This document shows positions 33,234 through 41,807 of a DNA stretch of 64,000 bases, piece after piece. The DNA is from Saccharothrix australiensis. Its GTDB lineage: Bacteria > Actinomycetota > Actinomycetes > Mycobacteriales > Pseudonocardiaceae. The position numbers and the translations under genes were made by a program. Location of the stretch: NCBI RefSeq assembly GCF_003634935.1, contig NZ_RBXO01000001.1:4365501-4429500 (forward strand), written 5' to 3'. The notes beneath the pieces were generated by a model. It made no database searches and was not told where the DNA came from. It saw only the letters and a list, made by a program, of their open reading frames with translations. Each line of letters starts with the position of its first letter. Position 1 is the first letter of the stretch.

Positions 33234-35729
33234 TCAGTGGTCCGCGTACCCACCGCCCGTGCCCGTGGACGCCGGTGCGCCGCGGTGCGGCGCGCGGGCA
33301 CCGGCCGCCCATTCCCCGTAGTGCGCCTGCCCTCGGTCGGGCGTCGCCGGCCCGTCACCGGGCGGGCGCGGCACGAGCTGCGCGAGTTCGACGCGGGACG
33401 AGATGCCCAACTTCCGGTACAGGCTGCGGAGGTGGTAGTTGACCGTGTGCGGCGACAGCAGCACCCGGTTGGCGATCTGCTGGTTGGTCATGCCCTTGCC
33501 CGCGAGGTGCGCGATGTGCCGTTGGCGGTCGGTCAACCGGTCCCACTGCCCCGAGTCCCCCTTGCCCGCGTCCTTCCCCGCGTACACCTCTCCCGCGTCC
33601 TTCTCCGGACGCCCGGTCGCGGGCACCCGCCGGAGCAGGTGCTCGTGCCCCGCCCGGTGCCGCCGCCGCGCCTCCGCCGCCGCGGCGGCGACAGTGCCGA
33701 AGCCGGGGTTCCGCGCGGCCAGGCCCTCGACGGTCGCCAGCGCCGAGTCCGCGAGCTCCCGGCTGCCCGCCCGGCGCGCCCACCCGATCAGCGCCACCGC
33801 CGCGCCCGGCTCCTCGACGAACAGCGCGGTGCCGGTCACGAGACCCGCCAGCCTGGTTTCCGCGGCCTGCACCGCCGCCCGCGCGCCGTGGACCTCCGCG
33901 GTCAGCCGCAGGTCCATCCAGTCGCACGCGACCGAGGGCAGGACGGCGACCCGGCGCGCCACCGCGTTCGCGCGGTCGACGTGCTGCACGGCGGTGGCGA
34001 GGTCGCCCTCGTGCCAAGCCGCCCTGGCCAGCACCGCCAGCCCGTGCCGGACCATCATCGGCGACCCGGTCCGCTTCGCGTCGGAGAGACCGGCGCGGGC
34101 GGCCTCGGCCGCCTCCCGGAACCGGCCGAGGCCGACCAGCAGCCGGGCGCGCTCGATGGGCGGGCGACCGCAGTTCGCGCCGAGCCCCAACTGGTCGAGC
34201 TGCGGTGCGACCTCGCGCAGGACGGCGTCCGCCTCCTCGAACCGGCCCACCTGACCGAGCCTGCTCACGAGTTCGAGCCGCTGCCACGCGCCCCACCACG
34301 GGTGGTCGACGGCGGCGGCCTGGCTCAGCCGCAGCCCCTCCGCCAGGCGACCCGCGCGCCACCGGGCGTCGGCGAGCACGCCGTTCGCCACCACCACGTC
34401 GGTCGCGTCCGGCTGGCCACCGGACGCGAGGACCTCCTCGGCCTCCGTCAGCGCGCCGCGGTCACCCCGGTGCCACCGAGCGACCAGGCGCACCCCCGTG
34501 ACGGCCTCGGCCGTGCTGTTGCCCGTGCCGCAGACCGCCAGGGCCTGCTCCGCCGCCGCGACGGCGGCGGCCGGCTCGCCCCGCCACAGCAGCAGGTGCG
34601 CCGACAGGCCCCGGAGCTTGGCCGTCGACATCGGCGGCATCGGCTGCGCCAGCATCTCCGACGCCAGCTCGACGGCCTCCAGGAGCTTCCCGGAACCCGC
34701 CAGGCTGCCCACCGCGACCGCGCCGCGCGGTGCGCGGACCTCGGTCGGGCGCGGCGCGGCGTCCCCCGACGCCGTGCCCCTGATCCGCGCGATCTCGCGG
34801 CCGACGGCGTGGCGCACCGCGGGCGGGATCGAGTCCGCCACGACGCGCCGGACCAGCTCGTGGCGGAACGCCAGCCGGTCGCCGTCGAGGTCCAGCACGC
34901 CACCCGCCAGCACCTCGTGCAGCCGCGCCGCCAGCGACGCGGTCCGCGCGCCGATCAGCCCGGCGAGGTCGCGCAGGGTGCCGCGCCTGCCGAGCATCGC
35001 GCCGAGGCGCAGGACCTGCCACGCGTCCGGCGACAGGTCCTTGAGCCGCAGGTGGACCGCTTCGTGGACCCGGCGCGGCACCCGGCCCGACACCAGGCGG
35101 GCGACACCGCCCGCCACCGCCACCGCCTGCTCGGCCGCCAGGCCGCCGACCAGCTCGGTCACCCACCGCGGCACACCGCCCGCCTGGTCGAGGACGGCGA
35201 CCAGCTCGGGCGACGGCGGCGCGCCGAACCGGTCCTCCGCCACGCGGGCGACGACGGCCGACGGCCACGGCGCCAACCGCACCGGGCGCACGCCGAGCAG
35301 GTCGCCGATCCCGGCCGGGGCCAGGTCCGGGTTGACCGTCAGCACCCAGCTCGCCCGCCCCGACCTCGCCAGGTCGGCCACCTGCCGGACCCGGTCGACG
35401 GGCAGCTCGTGCAGGTCCTCCACGAGCACCAGCACCCGCCGCCCGGTGTCGACGCCCGCCAGCCGGTCCCGCAGGTCGGCGGGCGACGCCGGGGCGTGCG
35501 CCGCCGCGCCGTCCCCGAGCACCTCGAACCGCCGCCCGCCGGGCGGGTTCCCGAGCACCAGGAACCCCCGGTCGCGGGCGATGCGCTGCGCTTCCCGCGC
35601 CAACCGCGTCTTGCCCAGGCCCGCGCCGCCCTCGATCACCACCGCCCCGCCCGCCGGGTCGGCCAACACCCCGTCGAGCCGTCTCCGCTCGACGTCCCTG
35701 CCGTACAAGAGTTCCGCAGACCGTGACAC
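33234..35729 (-). CDS. LAL-type LuxR-family regulator (large ATP-binding)
   Basis: An 831-residue regulator. The N-terminal AAA/STAND ATPase has Walker A GGAGLGKTRL at residues 34-43 and LVLVEDLHEL as a Walker B-like strand. Helical repeats fill the middle. A LuxR helix-turn-helix is near residues 725-785 (LTDRQRHIAHLAGKGMTNQQIA, then VNYHLRSLYRKLGISSRVEL). Unusually, about 45 Gly/Ala/Pro-rich residues follow the HTH. I chose GTG 35729 because GGGGGAG lies 8 bases before it; the long in-frame upstream extension has no domain sense. LAL proteins are often pathway activators in actinomycete clusters. Targets here are unknown. Confidence 0.9.
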   Translation of the reverse strand: MSRSAELLYGRDVERRRLDGVLADPAGGAVVIEGGAGLGKTRLAREAQRIARDRGFLVLGNPPGGRRFEVLGDGAAAHAPASPADLRDRLAGVDTGRRVLVLVEDLHELPVDRVRQVADLARSGRASWVLTVNPDLAPAGIGDLLGVRPVRLAPWPSAVVARVAEDRFGAPPSPELVAVLDQAGGVPRWVTELVGGLAAEQAVAVAGGVARLVSGRVPRRVHEAVHLRLKDLSPDAWQVLRLGAMLGRRGTLRDLAGLIGARTASLAARLHEVLAGGVLDLDGDRLAFRHELVRRVVADSIPPAVRHAVGREIARIRGTASGDAAPRPTEVRAPRGAVAVGSLAGSGKLLEAVELASEMLAQPMPPMSTAKLRGLSAHLLLWRGEPAAAVAAAEQALAVCGTGNSTAEAVTGVRLVARWHRGDRGALTEAEEVLASGGQPDATDVVVANGVLADARWRAGRLAEGLRLSQAAAVDHPWWGAWQRLELVSRLGQVGRFEEADAVLREVAPQLDQLGLGANCGRPPIERARLLVGLGRFREAAEAARAGLSDAKRTGSPMMVRHGLAVLARAAWHEGDLATAVQHVDRANAVARRVAVLPSVACDWMDLRLTAEVHGARAAVQAAETRLAGLVTGTALFVEEPGAAVALIGWARRAGSRELADSALATVEGLAARNPGFGTVAAAAAEARRRHRAGHEHLLRRVPATGRPEKDAGEVYAGKDAGKGDSGQWDRLTDRQRHIAHLAGKGMTNQQIANRVLLSPHTVNYHLRSLYRKLGISSRVELAQLVPRPPGDGPATPDRGQAHYGEWAAGARAPHRGAPASTGTGGGYADH

Positions 35730-36672
35730 CTTCCCCACTCCCCCATGAGCGCACCGCCGGCGTCCGGTCACCCCGGGTAGGCGCGGCGGGCGGTCGTCGC
35801 CGAACGCCGGGCCGCGCGGTGGCCGCGCTCGCGTTCCGTGCGACGCCCCGCCCGATGCCCCCCATCGGCACGTCCCCCGGCAATGGTCGACGCAGTGCCC
35901 CTCCGGGCACTGTACAAAGAATTCCGGGTGCGCCCCAGGGGATATCGACCGGCCCGGAACGTCCGGTGGTCGACGATCCGCGCCGACGCCCACCCGGTGG
36001 CGGACCGGACGCGGCGCACCCGCCGACCGCGGTCCGCGCGCTGCCCGGTGGGCACACCGCCCACCGCGCCGGACCGCCGGGAAGCACGTCACGACCGCGG
36101 TTCCGGGGCTCTTCCGACGGCGCCCGTCCCGGCGGAGGCCAGTGCGCCGCGCTCCGGCGGGGTCCGCGGCCGTGCCCGCCCGTGCCGGGTGACCGCGCCG
36201 GCCCGGACCACCGGGCTCGCGCGCACCTGCCCGGCCTCCGCCGCGAGGACGGCCCCGCGCGCGTCGAGCACCGCCTCCCCGGTCCCCTTGGCGCGCGCCA
36301 CCATCCCACCCCGGCGACGCCCGCCTCGCCGTCGCACACCCCCTCCGCGACGGCGAGGCCGACCGACGACCACCGCCGCCGGAGCCCGCCCCGGTCCGCT
36401 CGGGACCCGACGACGACCGAGGCGCTTCCGGCCACCGGTCGCCGCGGTACCCCGTGCACCGCGAGGCCGCCCGGACCACGACCCCTTCGACGACGGCAAC
36501 CGGCCCACCCCACAGCTCCCCCAAGCTGAACGCAGCAGTAAGGGATACCGTATCGCCGTACCGTACGGAAATCAAACATCCTTGTTCGGATTATTCCACC
36601 CGCCGGGCGCAACCCTCCCGCGCCGGCCGGGGATCCCCGCGCGCACCCGCGCCACCCGTCCCCCCTGGACGG
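35730..36672. other. 943-bp non-coding gap upstream of the LAL gene
   Basis: No convincing gene: open frames on both strands are Arg/Gly/Pro-rich with no domain sense. The part at 36530-36600 is distinctly AT-richer and carries two palindromes. A minus-strand frame at about 36089-36508 was considered and not accepted. Confidence 0.6.
36544..36568. promoter_or_regulatory. Twin palindromes with a shared TACCGTA core
   Basis: GATAC-C-GTATC (36544-36554) and CCGTAC-C-GTACGG (36556-36568), both perfect around a single central C, with centres 13 bp apart. They lie in an AT-richer island about 815 bp before the LAL start and 105 bp after the DtxR-like gene. They look like tandem operators for one dimeric regulator. 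Confidence 0.45.
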
Positions 36673-37362
36673 TCAGGCCACGTCCACCAGCACGGCGTCG
36701 GCGACGCGCTTGGGCAGGTCGGCGCGCCCCCGCGCGGCGCGGACCGCGAAGTGCCCGTCGGTGGCCGAAGCCTCGGCGGCGACCGTCCCGCCCGGCACCA
36801 GGCCGATCCGCCGGAAGGTGGCCAACCAGTCCGTGGACAGTTGGAGGCGCTCCTCGATCCGGGCCACCTGCGCGGTGCCGCCGCCCGCCTTGCCCAGCGC
36901 CGACAGCCTGGTCAGCGGCCCGGTCGACGGCGCGGGCGAGGGGTGCCCCAGCTCGGCCAGGCCGGGCACCGGCATCCCGAACGGCGAGACGGTCGGGTCG
37001 GGCAGGATCACCACCAGCCGCTTCTCCACCGCGTCGCTCATCACGTGCTCCAGCTTGCACGCCTCGTGGTGGACCAGTTCCCACTCCAGCCCCACGATCC
37101 CGGCCAGCAGCAGCTCGGCCAGCCGGTGCTTGCGCGTCACCCGCGTGGCCCGGTCGCGGCCGTCCCGCGTCAGCACCAGGCGGCGGTCCTCCTCGACCAC
37201 CAGCAGTCCCGCGCGCTCCATCCGCGCGACGGTCTGGCTCACCGTGGGACCGCTGTGCCGCAACCGCTCCACGATGCGGGAGCGCATCGGGCGCGTACCC
37301 TCCTCCTCCAGGTCGTAGATCACGCGGAGGTACATCTCCGTGGTGTCCACCAGTTCGTTCAT
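36673..37362 (-). CDS. IdeR/DtxR-family metal-dependent repressor
   Basis: A 229-residue DtxR-type repressor beginning MNELVDTTEMYLR, with the winged helix in residues 1-75 (SGPTVSQTVARMERAGLL). The metal ligands fall at the same numbers as in IdeR: Met10, Cys102, Glu105, His106 for one site and His79, Glu83, His98 for the other. The extra C-terminal SH3-like domain is present. It should bind DNA when loaded with Fe2+. A copy embedded in a biosynthetic region, rather than near housekeeping genes, suggests iron control of the pathway or of its transport. I could not find a classical iron-box sequence beside it. Alternatively this is the genome's main IdeR and is next to the cluster by chance. 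Confidence 0.93.
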   Translation of the reverse strand: MNELVDTTEMYLRVIYDLEEEGTRPMRSRIVERLRHSGPTVSQTVARMERAGLLVVEEDRRLVLTRDGRDRATRVTRKHRLAELLLAGIVGLEWELVHHEACKLEHVMSDAVEKRLVVILPDPTVSPFGMPVPGLAELGHPSPAPSTGPLTRLSALGKAGGGTAQVARIEERLQLSTDWLATFRRIGLVPGGTVAAEASATDGHFAVRAARGRADLPKRVADAVLVDVA

Positions 37363-37975
37363 GTCCCCGTCGCCCTGCGCTCGATCGGCGGATGTCGTCG
37401 TCCCGGCCGGTGGTGCCGCGACGGGACCGCCGCGGTGGTGCGGAGCGGGGAGGCCGGTCCACCGGTCCCGGCGTCCTCCCCCTGCTTGCCGATGCGCCGC
37501 GGCGCGCCCGAACCGATCCCCCCGGGCGGTGCGCGTCGCGGTCTTCCCCCGGCCCGTGGCCGGGAGGGCCACCACCATGCTCAGCGCCGAGGCGACCGCC
37601 GTCAACGCCGACGCGCGGAAGGGGCCGCGTTCCCGGCTGTCCGCCGCGATGGCGCGACCGGTCGGCGTCACGGTAGTCGTGCCGACCACGCGGCCCACCA
37701 CCGCACCGACCACAGTGGTCGGTGCGCGCGGCCCCGCGCGCCCACGGGAACCCGCGAACGCGCCGGTGCGGTTGGCCGGCACCGCGCCGGTGCGCCGCCG
37801 GTGGAATCCGACATCCCGCCCGATGTCGGGCGATGACGGCGGGCTCCGCCACCCGCGTCCACCGGCCCGGCCCCCACCTCCGGGACCGAGCGCGGCGGCT
37901 TCCCGGAGGTCGCCGACCGGCCCGCGACGATCGCCGCTTCCTTCCACGTGGGAAGGCATGGCGGACGCCGCTGCC
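37363..37975. other. 613-bp gap between the DtxR-like and second SARP genes
   Basis: No supportable gene. Both strands are open over long stretches because of GC content, but the translations are low-complexity. It may include the lost 3' part of the SARP. Confidence 0.5.
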
Positions 37976-38860
37976 CTACCGGCGGCAGCGGCGGTGATCG
38001 GCGCCCGGGTACCGGGCGACGCCCGGCGCGCTCCCGCCCGCGCCGCACCCACCGGCCGGCGGGCACGGCGTCGGCGGTCCGCCCGGCGAGCCGGGCGTCA
38101 CATCGCCGGGCAGCACCGCGCCGCCGGGCAGCGTCGCGCCGCCGGGCTCCTGCGACCCGATCGCCTGCCCGAACCCGCCGGTCGAGGGCTCCCGGCCACC
38201 GGGGCCGACCGCCCACGCGTCCGCCCGCCTGCCGCACCGGTGGAGCGCCAGCGTCAACCGGCTGCGCAACCCCTCCCGGAGCGGGTGCTCGCAGACCAGC
38301 GCGCTCAGCTCGTCGACCACGGCGCGGTGCCGCCCGGAGGCCAGCTCCGCCGCCATCCGCTCCTCGACGGTGACCAGCCGCCGCTCCTCCCAGCGGGCCA
38401 CCACGCCCTCCAGGGCCGGGCTGTCGACCCCGGCCAGCACCGGGCCGCGGAACAGGTCGAGCGCGGCGCGCAGCAGCCCGGCCGCGCGGCCGTGGTCGCC
38501 GCCCGCCGCGAGCGCCCTGGCGTTGCGCGCCAACCGCTCGAACACGCCGGTGTCGACCTCGTCCTCGGTGGCCCGGAGGCGGTAGCCCCAGTCGGTGGTC
38601 TCGATGACGTCGCGCCGCCCGGCGGCCGCGTCGAACAGCGCCCGCAGCCGCCACACGCAGGACTGCACCTGCTTCACGGCGGTGCGCGGCACGTCCTCGC
38701 CCCACACCGCCCACACCAGCCGCCGCACCGACACGGTCCGGTTGACGTGCGCGAGCAGCACGGCCAGCACCGTGCGCTGCCGGTTGCGGCCGATGGCGAG
38801 CGGCCTGCCGTCGACCAGCACCTCCAGCGGGCCGAGGATGCGAAAGGACAAGTCGGTCAA
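37976..38860 (-). CDS. SARP-family activator, C-terminally degraded
   Basis: A 294-residue frame starting at TTG 38860 (after GGGGGG, 6-base gap). Residues ~1-95 are the OmpR-type winged helix (ILGPLEVLVDG, VRRLVWAVWGEDVP, VWRLRALF, GYRL) and ~100-220 the activator domain. At RRADAWAV, where a normal SARP goes on with further helices (about 30 residues), the sequence turns abruptly into a Gly/Pro-rich tail of ~75 residues. This looks like a frameshift or deletion, so the protein may be inactive or may be a minimal SARP. No adjacent gene appears to continue the domain. It marks the right-hand edge of the cluster. Confidence 0.75.
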   Translation of the reverse strand: MTDLSFRILGPLEVLVDGRPLAIGRNRQRTVLAVLLAHVNRTVSVRRLVWAVWGEDVPRTAVKQVQSCVWRLRALFDAAAGRRDVIETTDWGYRLRATEDEVDTGVFERLARNARALAAGGDHGRAAGLLRAALDLFRGPVLAGVDSPALEGVVARWEERRLVTVEERMAAELASGRHRAVVDELSALVCEHPLREGLRSRLTLALHRCGRRADAWAVGPGGREPSTGGFGQAIGSQEPGGATLPGGAVLPGDVTPGSPGGPPTPCPPAGGCGAGGSAPGVARYPGADHRRCRR

Positions 38861-39005
38861 GCGAAGCCCCCCTGCGCGGACGCCGGACGAAGCCGGCTGC
38901 CGAAGAATCCGGGCTCCGCCTGCCGCGCCGGTCGAATTTCCGCGCACCCGGCGGCGGACCGCTGTTCGGAGACAGCGATCACCCACCCGAAAAACCCCCA
39001 TTCGG

Positions 39006-39033
39006 ATGGTACCCAGCCAAGATCGGTTGCCAA
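39006..39033 (-). promoter_or_regulatory. Promoter for the second SARP gene
   Basis: On the minus strand TTGGCA (39033-39028) and TACCAT (39011-39006) are 16 bp apart, about 145 bp upstream of the SARP start. Good hexamers, acceptable spacing. Confidence 0.4.
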
Positions 39034-39239
39034 TAGGCCATCCGGGTGGCGCGCATTGCGGGGTGAGCGACCGGGAATGCATTGCGGCACAACGCGGGAA
39101 CGCGCGGTGCGCGACCACACCGATGCCGCTGCCATGATGCCGCTGCCACGCGGACCGCCCGATACCGGTGCCACGGGGTCGCCCGCGTCACGGCGGCGGG
39201 CCGTGGCCGGATGACGCCGTCGCCCGCCGCGAACGCGAT

Positions 39240-39374
39240 CACGCCGTAGCCGACGAGCAGGTTGCCCATCGGCGGCACCATCGCCACCAGGGCCTGCGGC
39301 AGCACGACGAGCCGCATCCGCTGCCACCGCGCGAAGTTCAGCGCCGTCGCCGCCTCCAGCTGGAAGCCCAGGCC
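39240..39374 (-). pseudogene. Amino-acid/ectoine ABC permease fragment (ehuC-like)
   Basis: About 45 residues of an EhuC/EhuD-type permease survive: GLGFQLEAATALNFARWQRM, then LVVLPQALVAMVPPMGNLL. This is the conserved cytoplasmic EAA-loop region of binding-protein-dependent amino-acid permeases. The frame runs on to 38979 without family similarity. Neither the N-terminal nor the C-terminal half of the permease is present. Confidence 0.75.
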
Positions 39375-39393
39375 GGACCGCCTGCGCGCGGTC

Positions 39394-39495
39394 GGCGAAG
39401 TCCGGGTGGGCTTCGCGAACGAGGCCCCGTACGGTTACGTCGACCACCGCGGCGAGCTGACCGGCGCAGCACCCGAGGTCGCGAAGGCGGTGTTC
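39394..39495 (+). pseudogene. ehuB: Inverted fragment of an EhuB-type solute-binding protein
   Basis: Thirty-four residues, GEVRVGFANEAPYGYVDHRG continuing to ELTGAAPEVAKAVF, are the start of the mature part of ectoine/hydroxyectoine-binding EhuB. The fragment is on the plus strand, opposite to its own N-terminal piece and to the permease fragment. It lies inside a ~118-bp segment bounded by inverted GGACCG hexamers (39375-39380 and 39499-39504). Confidence 0.75.
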
Positions 39496-39497
39496 CG

Positions 39498-39629
39498 CCG
39501 GTCCAGCAGGTTGCCGCCGCCCTGCTCGGCCGACAGGTCGACGACGCCGCAGCCCGCCGAGGCGAGCGCGACGCCCGGACCGCCGGCCGCCGGCAGGAAG
39601 CGGCGGCGGGACAGCGGGGATGTGGGCAC
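39498..39629 (-). pseudogene. ehuB: Signal peptide and N-terminus of EhuB-type protein
   Basis: From GTG 39629 the minus strand codes a Tat-like lipoprotein signal (SRRRFLPAAG, lipobox LASAGC) followed by the EhuB-like AEQGGGNLLDR. The frame then runs into the inverted fragment and loses similarity. It is the true 5' end of the remnant gene. Confidence 0.75.
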
Positions 39630-39961
39630 GAAGCGGGATTCCCGACTTCGACAACAGGACAGCGCGCCGCGCCGGTGCCGGCGCGACGAACCTGGGACGC
39701 ATCGCACCGGCACGTCAACGATCCGGGTCCGCGCGCTCCTGTCGGCGAAGGACTTTTCGTTTCCGGAGTCATGGGCGACCAAGGTCTGCCAACTGGTTCG
39801 CGCAGGCTGAGCGTCCACAGTGGATGATCCGGGGCAGCGCTATGGCGGTGGTCACGACCCGGTGCCGGGCGCTCGACCGTCGTCCGGACACCGGGGGGCT
39901 GGTCGAAGCCCGCATCGGAAGGCAATCGTCAGGTTCGTCGCGGTCGGTGTACGCCATGATG

Positions 39962-40005
39962 GTGGTGCGGCTCGCGTCGCGGGGCTGCTGCGCGAGCCGC
40001 ACCAC
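39962..40005. terminator. 15-bp perfect hairpin at the end of the GlxA-type gene
   Basis: GTGGTGCGGCTCGCG (39962-39976) pairs perfectly with 39991-40005 across a 14-base loop. The right arm ends on the first base of the regulator's stop codon region. No U-tract follows, so it would work as the GC-rich stem type common in actinomycetes, or in either direction. Confidence 0.6.
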
Positions 40006-40970
40006 TACGCTCGATCCGCGTCGGCGGGCGGGCGTGCCCCGAGATGCGCCTTCCGGTACGCGCCGGGTGTGGTCCCGACCTCGCGCCGGAACACCGCGCG
40101 GAAGTTCGCCGCGGTGCCGAACCCGGTGGCCGCCGCGATCCGCTCGACCGACCAGTCCGACTCCTCCAGCAACCGGCGCGCGCCGAGCACGCGTTGCAGG
40201 GCCACCCACCGCATCGGGGGCATGCCGGTCTCGTGGTCGAAGCGGCGGATGAACGTCCGGCGCGGCAGGTCGCTGTGCTCGGCCATGCGCCGCACCGTGA
40301 TCGGCTCCCCGATGTTCGCCATCACCCACGCGCGCGTCGCGGAGAGGTCCGAGCGGGACGGCGTCGGCACGTCGACGTACTGCGGCTGGTCGCCGCCGCG
40401 CGCCGGCGCGGCCACGACGCCCATGCCCGCCCGGTGCGCCGCCGCCGCGCCGAAGTCCGACCGGATCAGGTGCAGGCAGGCGTCGATCGCCGCGCCGCCG
40501 CCCGCCGTGGTGAGCACCTTCCCGTCCTCGACGAACAGCCGGTTCTCCAGGACGTTGACCAGCGGGTGCCGCTCGCGGAGGCGGTCGGTGTAGCGCCAGT
40601 GCGTCGCCGCGTCCCGCCCGTCGAGGAGGCCGCAGGCGGCCACCGCGAACGTCCCGGTGCAGATGGCCACGACCCGCGCGCCCCGGTCGGCCGCCGCGCG
40701 CAGCGCGTCGAGGTACGCGGCGGGCAGCGGGCGCTCCGGCTCCGCGTACCCCGGCACCACGACGATGTCCGCGTCCGGCACGTCCGCCAGCGAGTGCGTG
40801 GGCGTGATCCCGAAACCGACGCCCTCGATGGCCTCGGCCGCCTCGGCGCACACGCGCACCCGGTAGCCGTCCTGGCTGCCCAGGATGTGCACGGGGATAC
40901 CGACGTCCAGGCCGATGGCCCCCGGCAACGCCACGATCGCCACGGTCAGCTCTGCGGCGCGGTGCGGCAT
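40005..40970 (-). CDS. GlxA-type AraC regulator with DJ-1/PfpI-like domain
   Basis: A 321-residue protein with an N-terminal class I amidotransferase-like/DJ-1 domain (residues ~8-185; nucleophile-elbow region VVAICTGTFAVA) and a C-terminal AraC double helix-turn-helix (~215-310; MAEHSDLPRRTFIRRF and IAAATGFGTAANFRAVFRREVG). This GlxA/CdhR family senses small nitrogen compounds or aldehydes. It is divergent from the RidA gene, 201 bp away, which is probably its target. ATG 40970 has MPHR as in many relatives. Confidence 0.92.
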   Translation of the reverse strand: MPHRAAELTVAIVALPGAIGLDVGIPVHILGSQDGYRVRVCAEAAEAIEGVGFGITPTHSLADVPDADIVVVPGYAEPERPLPAAYLDALRAAADRGARVVAICTGTFAVAACGLLDGRDAATHWRYTDRLRERHPLVNVLENRLFVEDGKVLTTAGGGAAIDACLHLIRSDFGAAAAHRAGMGVVAAPARGGDQPQYVDVPTPSRSDLSATRAWVMANIGEPITVRRMAEHSDLPRRTFIRRFDHETGMPPMRWVALQRVLGARRLLEESDWSVERIAAATGFGTAANFRAVFRREVGTTPGAYRKAHLGARPPADADRA

Positions 40971-41171
40971 GGCCCGTCCTCACCCCCGGTCGTCACGACG
41001 CTCCACCCGGACAGCCTACTCGGCGGGCGCGCGCCGAAACCGCGCCGGCCGGCACGCCGTCACTGGCACGATCCTTGCCCGGATTGGCACCGTCGCGGCC
41101 GGCGGCACGGGCACGCCGCTCCCTAGGGTTTCCACGAGTCGGATCACATCGATTTCGTGGAGTGGAGTGGA

Positions 41172-41615
41172 ATGACCGCGGCGACCGAGAACGCGTCACA
41201 GGTGGAGAGCTTCGGCGTGCCCTGGGAGGGTTCCTACGGGTACGTGCAGGCCATCCGGCGCGGGGACACGATTTACCTCTCCGGCCAGCTGGCGCACGAC
41301 GGCGAGAACCTGGTGGCACCCGCGCCCGTCGACGAGGACGGCCGGGTGACCGACTTCTCGAACACGGGCGAGCAGCTGCGCCGGACCTACGCCAACGCGC
41401 AGGAGCTGCTGCGGCGGTTCGGCGCTTCCCTCGACGATGTCGTCGAGGAGGTCGTGTACGCGCTCGACGTGGACGCGGTCCTACAGGTGGCGGGCCAGGT
41501 GCGCAAGGAAGCCTACGGGCGGGAGGACCCGCGGGTGGCGAGCACGCTCCTGGGCGTCACCCGGCTGGCGTTCCCGCAGCAGGTGATCGAGGTCAAGTTC
41601 GTCGCACGCGTCTGA
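41172..41615 (+). CDS. RidA/YjgF-family protein
   Basis: A 147-residue trimeric RidA-fold protein: YVQAIRRGDTIYLSGQLAHD, the helix QLRRTYANAQELLRRFGASL and VVEEVVYALDVD. The catalytic arginine of true enamine/imine deaminases (R105 in the PxRS/T context) is not seen; the corresponding stretch reads DPRVASTLLGVTRL. It may therefore be one of the non-deaminase subgroups. ATG 41172 is preceded by GGAG at a 5-base gap. Divergent from a GlxA-type regulator, a common pairing in actinomycetes. Confidence 0.85.
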   Translation: MTAATENASQVESFGVPWEGSYGYVQAIRRGDTIYLSGQLAHDGENLVAPAPVDEDGRVTDFSNTGEQLRRTYANAQELLRRFGASLDDVVEEVVYALDVDAVLQVAGQVRKEAYGREDPRVASTLLGVTRLAFPQQVIEVKFVARV

Positions 41616-41807
41616 CGCGCCGGGCGGGGCCCGCCCCGCACCCGCGGCTCGTCCACCCCGGACCGCCGCAGGCTCCATTGTGGCACCCGCGCGGCGACCG
41701 ACCACCGGCGATCATCCACAACGGACCGGCGGCGGCCGAGGATTTCGGCGACCTACCGGGAACCGGACGACCGGATCACCCGACCTGTACGGGTGTGAGG
41801 GTGGAAC

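Noticed and set aside
36089..36508. Possible minus-strand gene of about 139 codons
   Set aside because: A short stretch looks protein-like, but the rest is low-complexity and there is no ribosome site or family match.
33234..36575. N-terminal extension of the LAL regulator to position 36575
   Set aside because: The added ~280 residues are Arg/Gly/Pro-rich without domain similarity, and the conserved ATPase domain begins right after GTG 35729, which has a suitable ribosome site.
39394..39495. Complete solute-binding protein gene on the plus strand
   Set aside because: Only 34 residues match the family; upstream and downstream frame is unrelated, and its N-terminus is found on the opposite strand.
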